A stretch of 9,797 nt of DNA from CAYYMD01 sp964480425 (GCA_964480425.1 CAYZPY010000095.1:1-9797); one strand, 5' to 3'. Shown: positions 1 through 5,472, counted from the first letter of the stretch. A program made the numbers and translations. The notes: generated by a model not told the origin, from the sequence alone.

Positions 1-593
1 TCACCGCGCTGACGATGAACATCGACCCGGCCAACCTGGCGATGCTCAACGACCGGCTGACGCAGTTGCGGCTGCGAAAGGACACCCTCGAAGAAGAACT
101 GCGGATGGCCAGGCGGTCCAGGGGCGACCATGACCCCGCCGAGTTGCGCCGGTGGGCCAGATCGCAACTGACGGGCCTGCGGGCCGCGATGGACGGCGTC
201 CGCACCGACGCGACGCGCGAGGTGATCGCCACCTACGTCAACAAGATCGTCGTCTGGCCATCGAGGAAGCGTGGCGAGATGCACCTGAACCCCGCCAGCA
301 GGCCCCTATGGAAAGACCACGACCGCCCTGATGGACGGTCGTGGTCTAATGCAATCGGGGCGACTGGATTTGAACCAGCGACTTCCTGCTCCCAAAGCAG
401 GCGCGCTACCAAGCTGCGCTACGCCCCGGAGAAAATAAATTCTAAACCTGTCCGCCGGCAGGGTATGCGGGAACCGGCACGCGCGTCGAAGCGCACGGCC
501 GGGGCGGACAGTAACGGTAGCATATATTATTATCGAAAGGAAGAGGGTGACGGTTTGTTACTGTTTCCTACCTTCGGTCCCTTCTTCGCCTGA
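1..593 (+). CDS. Serine recombinase family protein, C-terminal part (5' end outside window), frame reading through tRNA-Pro
   Basis: The frame is open at the left edge (codons from position 3) and ends at TGA 591-593, so the first in-window ATG at 15 is probably internal. The first 100 or so residues look like the C-terminal region of a large serine recombinase: a charged, Leu-rich coiled coil (LTQLRLRKDTLEEELRMARR), then a segment containing REVIATYVNKIVVWPSRKRGEMHLNP. Such proteins cut and rejoin DNA to integrate, excise or invert elements; the catalytic N-terminal domain lies outside the window. Family-like sequence fades at about 315. The rest of the frame crosses a hairpin (314-347) and the antisense strand of tRNA-Pro (peptide ATGFEPATSCSQSRRATKLRYAP) and ends inside the opposing gene at 568. 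I infer that the native stop was lost or replaced at an integration junction at the tRNA 3' end. The family call is good; the true C-terminus is uncertain. Confidence 0.7.
   Translation, partial: TALTMNIDPANLAMLNDRLTQLRLRKDTLEEELRMARRSRGDHDPAELRRWARSQLTGLRAAMDGVRTDATREVIATYVNKIVVWPSRKRGEMHLNPASRPLWKDHDRPDGRSWSNAIGATGFEPATSCSQSRRATKLRYAPEKINSKPVRRQGMREPARASKRTAGADSNGSIYYYRKEEGDGLLLFPTFGPFFA
314..347 (-). terminator. Perfect 12-bp hairpin downstream of tRNA-Pro, probable terminator
   Basis: Arms 314-325 and 336-347 are exact reverse complements (AGACCACGACCG / CGGTCGTGGTCT) around a 10-nt loop. The hairpin begins 7 nt past the 3' end of the minus-strand tRNA-Pro. On the minus strand it is followed only by a short T-run (CTTTCC), so it is a weak intrinsic terminator by sequence. 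It also lies inside the open recombinase frame. Confidence 0.5.
355..428 (-). tRNA. tRNA-Pro (anticodon TGG)
   Basis: A 74-nt cloverleaf can be drawn on the minus strand. The acceptor stem is CGGGGCG / CGCCCCG with discriminator A. The D-arm is GCGC-AGCTTGGTA-GCGC, the anticodon arm CCTGC-TTTGGGA-GCAGG (anticodon TGG, proline), and the T-arm GCTGG-TTCAAAT-CCAGT. No CCA is encoded (TTG follows). Its 3' end points straight at the serine-recombinase fragment, the usual side for an element integrated at a tRNA gene. Confidence 0.96.
439..444 (-). promoter_or_regulatory. Possible -10 box of tRNA-Pro
   Basis: On the minus strand TAGAAT lies 10 nt upstream of the mature tRNA 5' end (428), a reasonable place for a -10 element. 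No good -35 hexamer is visible 16-18 nt further upstream, so this is a tentative call. Confidence 0.3.
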
Positions 594-1044
594 CGTCATT
601 GGGCGGTTCTTTGTGATGGGTTTTGTGCCACTCGATGTAGTGTGTCCCGCATTGGGGGCACTGCGGGTCGCCGGGGTTTTGTGGGATGTAATCTTCCCCG
701 CACTTGGGGCATTTCGTGGTCGGTTTGGCGACGCCGCCGCACTTTGGGCATTTGACGGTTATGCCGGCCGAGGGCGAGTCGGGCTTGTTCTCTTCGGTTC
801 TAATCCGCTTTTCGAATTCCTTGACGGTTATATCGAACCCGTGATCGCACTTGGTGCACTTGAAGTGCACCTTGGCGCTTTCGCGCGGGTGAGGCGGTTC
901 GGGTCTGGTCAGCGACCATCCCACCAGTACCAGCGAGCCGACGATTATCAGCACCAGCAAGGCGATAATTAAGGCAGTTGACGATTCTCCTCTTCTTTGG
1001 GCGTTCGATCCGCCGGCGTGCGAGTGTCGCTTGATTGTCTCCAT
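568..1044 (-). CDS. Membrane-anchored zinc-ribbon protein, function unknown
   Basis: This 158-residue protein has a short polar N-terminus (1-22), one transmembrane helix (about 23-44, ALIIALLVLIIVGSLVLVGW) and a soluble part with four CxxC pairs: C63/C66, C99/C102, C112/C115 and C129/C132. The pairs fit two or more zinc ribbons; the last two pairs resemble a stand-alone zinc-ribbon unit. The tail is strongly basic (RRRRDRR). The start at 1044 is supported by AGGAG with 7-nt spacing. The gene lies 63 nt downstream of the prepilin-type gene on the same strand, so cotranscription is likely. I do not recognise a named family. A structural or metal-binding role at the membrane, linked to the pilin-like neighbour, is only inferred. 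Confidence 0.75.
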   Translation of the reverse strand: METIKRHSHAGGSNAQRRGESSTALIIALLVLIIVGSLVLVGWSLTRPEPPHPRESAKVHFKCTKCDHGFDITVKEFEKRIRTEENKPDSPSAGITVKCPKCGGVAKPTTKCPKCGEDYIPQNPGDPQCPQCGTHYIEWHKTHHKEPPNDVRRRRDRR

Positions 1045-1107
1045 GGATTCGCTCCTGAAGTTAAAGCCGAAAAATCGAAGTCTCAGGCGGTCCGCAATAA
1101 TCCGGCC

Positions 1108-1893
1108 TTACGGGTAGAATTTTTTGTCCTTGAACACGCGCCCCAGGCGGTCGAGGTCGACGTTTCCGTCGTCGGGCAGGCCGAATCCGTGCCAGGGGCT
1201 GTATATCAGCAGAGTGTTGGGGTCTTTCCACTCCCAGTATTCTACGCTTCCGTCGGAGAAGCCCACGTTGTCACCATGCATGTGGTTGCCCGGGACGTAA
1301 TCGTTCCACCAGTACCACCCGTTGCGCTGGATGAACCACGAGTTCACGTTGTATCCGCGCGGGTCGTAGTCCTCGATCATCAGCAGGGTTCTACCGGGAA
1401 TCTGCGTAAGCTTGGTCCACCTGCTTCCCTCGCCGTTCATGTTTCCGCTGATGGAATAATGCCTGATGTAGTCGGCCTCGATGCCCGAGGGGGTAGTGCA
1501 GCTGTACAATTCCAGGTTGCGCACGTAAGGCCAGAGTTTGCCTTCCTTGATGGCGTCGATTCTCTCCCCCTCGGTCGGATTCTTTCCGGGTCTGCGGACC
1601 CAGTCTTCGTCGTAGTACGTGGTGGACCCGACCAGTTTTTCGTCATTTTCGGTGGAGTACGCCATGTAGCATTTTATCAGTTGACTGAGTCTGGAGCCGC
1701 ACTCGAACCGCAGGGCGATGAGTCTGATCTTGCCGACCGAGGGGGAGAGAATCGACAGCAGCAGCGCGACAATGGCTATGACCACCAGCAATTCGACCAG
1801 CGTAAACGCCCGGCGCCTGCGCCTGGCGGACATGGGCGGTTCGTCAAAAGCAGAATCGTACCCCGCAGCGGCTATTTTGCGACGACAGCACAT
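1108..1893 (-). CDS. Prepilin-type (type II secretion / pseudopilin-like) N-terminal cleavage/methylation protein
   Basis: A basic leader (SARRRRRA) is followed by FTLVELLVVIAIVALLLSIL, the classic class III signal cut by prepilin peptidase between A29 and F30 (numbered from the 1893 start), with E at +5. The rest is a soluble domain rich in aromatic residues. Near residues 206-216 it has HGDNVGFSDGSVE, which resembles the H-x-DG motif of the very large planctomycete pseudopilin-like families (DUF1559-like). Such proteins are membrane-inserted by the N-terminal helix and face outwards; individual functions are unknown. ATG 1893 was chosen because GGGAG lies 7 nt upstream. ATG 1911 (6 residues longer) has no Shine-Dalgarno, and ATG 1833 would give a short leader but also lacks one. 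It is the first gene of a probable pair with the zinc-ribbon gene at 568-1044. Confidence 0.85.
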   Translation of the reverse strand: MCCRRKIAAAGYDSAFDEPPMSARRRRRAFTLVELLVVIAIVALLLSILSPSVGKIRLIALRFECGSRLSQLIKCYMAYSTENDEKLVGSTTYYDEDWVRRPGKNPTEGERIDAIKEGKLWPYVRNLELYSCTTPSGIEADYIRHYSISGNMNGEGSRWTKLTQIPGRTLLMIEDYDPRGYNVNSWFIQRNGWYWWNDYVPGNHMHGDNVGFSDGSVEYWEWKDPNTLLIYSPWHGFGLPDDGNVDLDRLGRVFKDKKFYP

Positions 1894-1911
1894 AACTTTG
1901 CTCCCGAGCAT

Positions 1912-2353
1912 TTTATAGATAATATAAATATGTAAATGTTTACTTCTTTATTGTACGTCAATTTATACTTTTTAGGAAGAGATATTATAAATAATTTTCC
2001 CTACGCTCACCGGCCGGACCATGCCGGCCTGGCTACCTTGGGCACTGACTTTGGGGTTGTACGTTTCGATACTGCTCCTGGTATAGCCCCTTGCATAAAT
2101 GCATGAAACTGTCGGAACATGACAGTTTGTGGCACATATTGCACAGGAGGCACTGTAAGCCATGCAGAAAAATAGCCTTGGCGATTTACTCAGGGTAGTG
2201 AGCAAAACTACTTCTGGACGGTGGCTCAGGTCGCATTTTGCACGGTTGCCGCGTGTCGGGCTTCCCGAAGCGACGATAACGCCCAGAAGTGCATGGCGAT
2301 GAGGATTCTTCCCAAGACGATGGTTGCTTTCCGCCGAAGAAATAATTAGTGTT
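1912..2353. other. Long region without a convincing gene; AT-rich promoter-like part and several hairpins
   Basis: Positions 1912-2000 are very AT-rich and probably hold the promoter of the minus-strand pilin-like gene, but I cannot fix a -35/-10 pair. Further right are short inverted repeats: GGCCGG/CCGGCC (2012-2017 with 2024-2029), TGCAT/ATGCA (2092-2096 with 2099-2103), AAACTGTC/GACAGTTT (2106-2113 with 2121-2128, 7-nt loop), and ACTTCTGG/CCAGAAGT (2210-2217 with 2283-2290). I recognise no tRNA, riboswitch or other RNA family. A 77-codon minus-strand frame (1972-2205) has no recognisable features. Confidence 0.4.
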
Positions 2354-2379
2354 GACTGTAGATATTATTAGTTACAGTC
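2354..2379 (+). promoter_or_regulatory. Inverted-repeat operator upstream of abiEi
   Basis: GACTGTA (2354-2360) and TACAGTC (2373-2379) are perfect 7-bp inverted repeats separated by 12 bp. They lie 22 bp upstream of the probable AbiEi start codon. A -35-like TTGACT (2352-2357) overlaps the left arm; no clear -10 stands at the usual spacing. AbiEi antitoxins are known to repress their own operon by binding inverted repeats in the promoter, so this is a good operator candidate. The assignment is inference. Confidence 0.5.
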
Positions 2380-2401
2380 GTGTTTATTCAAGGTGATTAC
2401 G

Positions 2402-2830
2402 ATGCCAAAGGACAAAGCAATCACGGCCGCGACCAAGGCCTTCCGCAAGCATAACGGGATGCTGAGGACGATGGAGGCGATACGGCTGGGCATTCAGCCC
2501 CGGACCCTCTACGCCATGCGCGATGCCGGCCTGCTCCAACGACTTGGCCGTGGGCTTTACCGGCTGGCTGAGCTGCCTCCGCTGTCAAATCCTGATCTTG
2601 TTTCGGTTGCCCTGGCGGTGCCCAAAGGTGTCATCTGCCTTATCTCCGCGCTGGCCTTTCATGAGATTACGACCCAGATCCCGCACGAAGTCCACCTTGC
2701 GGTACAGCAGTACAAGGGCAGGATGCCCCGGATCGGGTATCCACCCGTGAGGGTGTTCTGGTTTAGCGGAAAGGCTTTCCATGAAGGAGTCGAGACGCAA
2801 ATTCTGGATGGCATTCCCGTTCGCGTCTAA
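2402..2830 (+). pseudogene. abiEi: AbiEi-family type IV antitoxin / transcriptional regulator, C-terminally truncated
   Basis: The 142 residues match the AbiEi antitoxin pattern. An N-terminal winged helix (about 1-55) contains RTLYAMRDAGLLQRLGRGLYRL. The start of the C-terminal domain follows, with VPKGVICLISALAFHEITTQIPHEVHLAV and VETQILDGIPVRV. Complete relatives continue from this point for about 50-60 residues (typically YSPAKTVADCF...), but here TAA follows directly and the downstream sequence is unrelated in any frame. ATG 2402 is preferred over GTG 2393 because AAGGTG lies 6 nt before it. In the family, AbiEi binds promoter DNA and neutralises the AbiEii nucleotidyltransferase toxin. 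No AbiEii gene follows; a transposase tail does. The DNA-binding domain is intact, so residual autoregulation is conceivable. The family call is firm; functionality is doubtful. Confidence 0.8.
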
Positions 2831-2929
2831 CGGAGAGTGCGATGATGAGAGATGATATCTCAACTGGCCTCGTCCTCTGGATCAACGACTTCGTGCACCG
2901 GAATGAAGTCGCCCACGGTTCTGGAGGCC

Positions 2930-3151
2930 TCAAAGAGAGAGTGCCTGAACAAGATGATCATGTTCGGAGAACAACACGTTCGTCACGTCATCGAACAATA
3001 CGTGGAGCACTACAATACGGAAAGACCGCACCAGGGCATCGGTAATCGGCGGATTGGTGACGTTGGCGAACCTCCGCCCAAAGAGGGACCGGTTCAATCC
3101 CACCAACGTCTTGGTGGATTGCTTCGTTCGTACTTCCGGGAGGCGGCCTGA
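2930..3151 (+). pseudogene. Integrase-core (DDE) transposase, C-terminal remnant
   Basis: From about 2930 the frame reads KRECLNKMIMFGEQHVRHVI, then EQYVEHYNTERPHQGIGNRR, and ends RLGGLLRSYFREAA before TGA at 3149-3151. This is the C-terminal part of an rve_3-type integrase core domain, the last part of the DDE fold with the final catalytic-region helix (KRECLN) and the HYNxERPHQG motif. The N-terminal helix-turn-helix and most of the catalytic domain are missing. Sequence before 2927 in the same frame (from ATG 2852) does not look like transposase, so no real start exists. The remnant sits directly behind the truncated antitoxin gene, consistent with an insertion or deletion event that broke it. 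No terminal inverted repeats were identified. Confidence 0.75.
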
Positions 3152-3458
3152 CAGCTGTGGCAAGCATCGATGTTTGCCTTTTGAAGCAATGTTAGCGATG
3201 GATTACCCAATGCAGCCGTTCTTGCCTATGACGCTCGCGGGCTTCCGAAACCGCTCGAAAGCTTGAGTTTGTGTTTGCTTCATCGGCTGTCCGTTTTCCG
3301 TGGCTTCTGATGTGTTGTAAGGCAGCCGCTAAAGAGGGTAATAAAAAGTGGGCAATGGGGCAAAATGCCCCTTGATGTTACCTCCTTTAGAGGTTAGATT
3401 ACCCCCTTATTATTCTTGCCGGTAACGACTTCTCGGCTAACGGCATCGTAACAGCTTT
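3152..3458. other. Intergenic region before the Fic gene; one GC-rich hairpin
   Basis: No gene is visible. The clearest structure is GGGGCA-AAA-TGCCCC at 3357-3371, followed by only two Ts. It is nested between GGGTAAT (about 3336-3342) and ATTACCC further right, so a longer imperfect structure is possible. This could be a weak terminator for upstream read-through or a regulatory structure for the Fic gene. Confidence 0.3.
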
Positions 3459-3470
3459 GGAAGCCATAAG

Positions 3471-4529
3471 ATGCATTCGCTTCAACCTGAATATCTGGAC
3501 GATATCAACTTGACCGTGGATCAGGCCTCAACGCTGATGACCTTGGGCGAGTACAAGGGCAAGCAGGAGCTTTATGTCCGCCAGACCCCGGAGACGCTGG
3601 AGTCGCTCAAGCAGGCCGCGATCATCGAATCCACTGAATCGTCGAACCGCTTGGAGGGCATCACGGCCCCGCCAGCGAGGATAAAGGAGCTGGCTTTTCA
3701 TTCCACCAAACCTCAGAACCGTTCCGAACAGGAAATCGCCGGCTACCGCGATGCATTGTCGATCATCCATGAATCGGCCTCGCACATGGCCTTTACCACC
3801 AACGTCATTCTGCAGTTGCATTCCACGATCTATCGGTATATGCCGGAAGAGGGAGGCCGCTGGAAACCTGCCGATAACGAGGTCGTGGAGCGTGACCATC
3901 ATGGAAACATCGTGCGAGTCCGGTTCAAAGCCGTCAGTGCCGTAGAGACGCCCCAGGCCATGGAAGACCTGACGCGTCTCTACCGGGAAGCCATCGAGCA
4001 TCACAGTAAGGAACCTCTGGTCATCGTGCCGCTGACAATCCTGGATTTTCTGTGTATCCATCCGTTCCGGGACGGCAACGGCAGGATCGGCCGGCTTCTG
4101 ACGCCCATGCTGCTATATCATTTCGGCCACGAAGTTGGCCGGTACATCAGCCTGGAACGCATTGTCGAGGATTCCAAGGAGACATATTACGAAGCCTTGG
4201 AGGCCAGTTCGCACCGATGGCATGAGGGCAAGCATGATCCTTTCCCGTGGCTGACGTATTTTTGGGGCACATTGCTGCGGGCCTACAAGGATTTTGAAAG
4301 CCGTGTCGGGAAGATCCGCAGAGGCAAAGGAGCCAAGACCGACCAGATCCGTGTAGCCGTCGAGCGTCATATCTCGCCGTTTGCGATCTCGGATATTGAA
4401 CGCGACTGCCCCGGCATCAGCAGGGACATGATCCGTCACGTACTCCGCAAGATGCGGGATGAAGGACTGCTTAAAGCCCAGGGCACCGGCCGCGGGGCAA
4501 AATGGATTCGCAAAGAAGGATCGGAGTAA
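3471..4529 (+). CDS. Fic family protein (class II, N-terminal inhibitory motif), probable AMPylator
   Basis: The 352-residue protein is complete. The catalytic Fic motif HPFRDGNGRIGR is at 197-208 with the catalytic His197, metal-binding Asp201 and the GNGR phosphate-binding loop all present. An N-terminal inhibitory helix motif, S58-N-R-L-E62-G63, fits the (S/T)xxxE(G/N) consensus and makes this a class II Fic protein. In that class Glu62 blocks productive ATP binding until relieved. The C-terminal part (about 290-350, RVAVERHISPFAISDIERDC then DMIRHVLRKMRDEGLL) looks like a winged helix. The family transfers AMP from ATP to Ser, Thr or Tyr of target proteins; the target here is unknown. ATG 3471 has GGAAG 7 nt upstream. 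It stands alone on the plus strand, between transposase debris and the tRNA-fMet attachment scar, so it is probably mobile cargo. No separate antitoxin gene is seen; autoinhibition could make one unnecessary. Confidence 0.93.
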   Translation: MHSLQPEYLDDINLTVDQASTLMTLGEYKGKQELYVRQTPETLESLKQAAIIESTESSNRLEGITAPPARIKELAFHSTKPQNRSEQEIAGYRDALSIIHESASHMAFTTNVILQLHSTIYRYMPEEGGRWKPADNEVVERDHHGNIVRVRFKAVSAVETPQAMEDLTRLYREAIEHHSKEPLVIVPLTILDFLCIHPFRDGNGRIGRLLTPMLLYHFGHEVGRYISLERIVEDSKETYYEALEASSHRWHEGKHDPFPWLTYFWGTLLRAYKDFESRVGKIRRGKGAKTDQIRVAVERHISPFAISDIERDCPGISRDMIRHVLRKMRDEGLLKAQGTGRGAKWIRKEGSE

Positions 4530-4680
4530 GTTTACAGGGCTTTTCGAGGCCACGGATGAAACCTGTAGCCCCTGAAGAAAGGTGTGTCGGTCGTTACCTC
4601 GAAGGCCTGCCGGAAAAAAAAAGTCGAGGACTGGCTGGATCGACTTTGGATATTGCCCAACTGGCAGTCAGAGTCTTGAC

Positions 4681-4701
4681 TTGCAACTAATTTGCAACTA
4701 A
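4681..4701. repeat. Tandem direct repeat TTGCAACTAA x2
   Basis: TTGCAACTAA occurs at 4681-4690 and again at 4692-4701, an 11-bp period, about 117 bp left of the attachment-site copy at 4818. Short direct repeats at this kind of distance can be arm-type binding sites of tyrosine integrases, but the sequence could also be a chance repeat or the end of a lost gene. Confidence 0.4.
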
Positions 4702-4718
4702 AAGAGCGCTCAACGTGC

Positions 4719-4739
4719 TCATCATGACGGTCATGATGA
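4719..4739. repeat. 10-bp inverted repeat with 1-bp centre
   Basis: TCATCATGAC (4719-4728) and GTCATGATGA (4730-4739) are perfect reverse complements around G4729. Such a tight dyad is typical of a protein-binding site (operator or recombinase site) rather than a transcript hairpin. No gene assignment is possible. The rest of 4530-4817 holds no recognisable gene. Confidence 0.45.
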
Positions 4740-4817
4740 TGCGTGGAAACATCCCTAAGGTGTTGTCAAATCTATAAGTATCTATCGGGCGAAGACTTCC
4801 GGGAACGCCCTCTAGCC

Positions 4818-4863
4818 GGCTCATAACCCGGAGGTCGGAGGTTCGAATCCTCCCCCCGCTAGT
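4818..4863 (+). other. Partial tRNA-fMet copy (3' 44 nt plus 2), probable att site
   Basis: These 46 bases are identical to the 3' part of the intact minus-strand initiator tRNA (same 46 bp at 5322-5367, inverted). They run from the 5' side of the anticodon stem through the T-arm to discriminator A (4861) plus GT. The 5' half of the tRNA is absent, so this is not a functional gene. A duplicated tRNA 3' end is the standard signature of an attachment site used by tRNA-targeting integrases. The copy is in the opposite orientation to the complete gene, which simple integration does not produce. Confidence 0.88.
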
Positions 4864-4874
4864 CGACGTAAGTA

Positions 4875-4912
4875 AGCCAGGAGCAGCACGTTAGCTGTTC
4901 CTGGCTTTTTTT
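4875..4912 (+). terminator. Strong intrinsic terminator after the partial tRNA-fMet copy
   Basis: A 13-bp stem (4875-4887 with 4894-4906, one G-U pair) with loop ACGTTA is followed by a run of Ts through 4912. It lies 11 nt beyond the att copy and fits the terminator of an initiator tRNA restored by an element. The segment 4884-4899 matches 15 of 16 bases of the corresponding hairpin on the opposite arm (5288-5303, minus). Confidence 0.85.
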
Positions 4913-4936
4913 GTATTCGGCCGAAATAGGCGAAAA

Positions 4937-4955
4937 TGTCATCAAATTGTCATCA
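4937..4955. repeat. Tandem direct repeat TGTCATCA x2
   Basis: TGTCATCA occurs at 4937-4944 and 4948-4955 (11-bp period), between the att copy and the plus-strand integrase start. Arm-type integrase sites or an operator of the integrase gene are possible. A perfect palindrome TTCGGCCGAA (4916-4925) lies just to the left. Confidence 0.35.
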
Positions 4956-5045
4956 TTTGAGACGTAATCGCCGTGTCATTGGGCCGTTACTGCAAATCGA
5001 GCAGCCTCCAGTAGACTCAGATTTGAGTCGGAAAGGAGTGCTGCG

Positions 5046-5108
5046 ATGGCGTGTCTATTCAAACGAGGAAAGAAGTACTGGATCAGTTTTCGCATCAACG
5101 GCCAGCTC
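5046..5108 (+). pseudogene. Tyrosine recombinase (integrase) 5' end fragment, plus strand
   Basis: ATG 5046 has AAGGAG 7 nt upstream and opens MACLFKRGKKYWISFRINGQ. This matches the usual first 20 residues of many phage or island tyrosine recombinases: a short strand-forming segment (FKRG..YW..F..NG) leading into the SAM-like core-binding domain. After about 5105 integrase-like sequence stops. The frame continues with unrelated residues to TAA at 5175-5177, and none of the catalytic R..HxxR..Y domain is present. The start lies 182 nt downstream of the partial tRNA-fMet copy, the usual place for an integrase gene. At about 5106 it is joined head-on to a second, minus-strand integrase start. 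Confidence 0.75.
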
Positions 5109-5129
5109 ACGCTTGAACAGAGAAGCCAT
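5106..5129 (-). pseudogene. Second integrase 5' stub, minus strand, facing the first
   Basis: On the minus strand ATG 5129 is preceded by GGAAGG with 5-nt spacing and opens MASLFKR. It then runs into the reverse complement of the plus-strand integrase. Its first seven codons match those of the 5046 fragment at 16 of 21 bases, and four of the five differences are at third codon positions. That is the mark of related coding sequences rather than chance. It begins 192 nt from the inner edge of the intact tRNA-fMet att segment, mirroring the 182 nt on the other side. Only about 24 bp remain. The call rests on this symmetry and the codon pattern. Confidence 0.55.
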
Positions 5130-5146
5130 GACAGCCTTCCTTTCTC

Positions 5147-5160
5147 GTCCCTTTCGGGAC
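5147..5160 (-). repeat. Short GC hairpin upstream of the minus-strand integrase start
   Basis: GTCCC (5147-5151) and GGGAC (5156-5160) form a 5-bp stem with a GAAA tetraloop on the minus strand. It lies a few bases before the Shine-Dalgarno of the minus-strand integrase stub. It may tune translation of that leader or be incidental. Confidence 0.35.
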
Positions 5161-5211
5161 AACTCGAGGTTACCTAAGGCTGCCTCTGTAACGATTGCGA
5201 CGTGCTGACTC

Positions 5212-5263
5212 CCCGCTAACGTGTGCATATCGTATACACATTTTATGCACACGCGGGCTTTTT
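5212..5263 (+). terminator. Hairpin with T-run, probable plus-strand terminator
   Basis: CCCGC (5212-5216) plus GTGTGCAT (5221-5228) pair with ATGCACAC (5245-5252) plus GCGGG (5253-5257), with TAAC bulged on one side, followed by CTTTTTG. A smaller hairpin GGGCT-TTTTG-AGCCC overlaps at 5255-5269. The large stem would stop plus-strand transcripts leaving the integrase scar. On the minus strand the GTGTGCAT arms could instead be protein-binding sites in the integrase leader. Confidence 0.5.
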
Positions 5264-5278
5264 GAGCCCTAAACGCAA

Positions 5279-5314
5279 AGAGGCAAAAACAGCTAACTTG
5301 CTGTTTCTGCCTCT
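5279..5314 (-). terminator. Terminator of tRNA-fMet (minus strand)
   Basis: AGAGGCAAAAACAGC (5279-5293) and GCTGTTTCTGCCTCT (5300-5314) form a 15-bp stem with one G-U-type mismatch and a 6-nt loop. Read on the minus strand it begins 9 nt past the tRNA 3' end and ends in CTCTTTG. Loop and stem base closely match the terminator at 4875-4912, indicating that both derive from related elements. Confidence 0.7.
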
Positions 5315-5321
5315 GTTACGT

Positions 5322-5397
<76 letters not shown>

Positions 5398-5412
5398 GTC
5401 TTTCTATATTAT

Positions 5413-5440
5413 ATGATATACTCACAAATGCCCGTGTCAA
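5413..5440 (-). promoter_or_regulatory. Strong sigma70-type promoter of tRNA-fMet
   Basis: On the minus strand TTGACA (5435-5440, perfect consensus) and TATCAT (5413-5418, one mismatch) are separated by 16 bp. The mature tRNA begins 15 nt beyond the -10 box. This promoter covers the first ATG codons (5413, 5428) of the divergent plus-strand frame, which argues against those codons as its start. Confidence 0.8.
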
Positions 5441-5472
5441 GTGAAACAAAATTCAACCTGTCCGGCGGCGTT

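Noticed and set aside
349..430. Peptide ATGFEPATSCSQSRRATKLRYAP as a protein domain
   Set aside because: It is the antisense translation of tRNA-Pro, a common annotation artefact, not a conserved protein tail.
547..1935. Long plus-strand frames opposite the zinc-ribbon and pilin-like genes (547-972, 997-1935)
   Set aside because: They are antisense shadows; the minus strand carries clear CxxC and prepilin motifs and Shine-Dalgarno sites.
1972..2205. 77-codon minus-strand open frame ending in VRPVSVGKIIYNISS
   Set aside because: No Shine-Dalgarno, no recognisable domain, and it lies over several hairpins; too weak to call a gene.
2842..3045. Plus-strand frame starting MMRDDISTGLV as an AbiEii toxin start
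   Set aside because: It lacks any nucleotidyltransferase motif and runs out of frame over the transposase tail.
4502..4690. 62-codon frame after the Fic gene
   Set aside because: It overlaps the end of the Fic gene in another frame, shows no domain and contains a 9-A run; at most debris of a lost gene.
4818..4863. A second, functional tRNA-fMet gene
   Set aside because: Only the part from the anticodon stem to the 3' end is present; sequence to the left does not complete the D-arm or the 5' acceptor strand.
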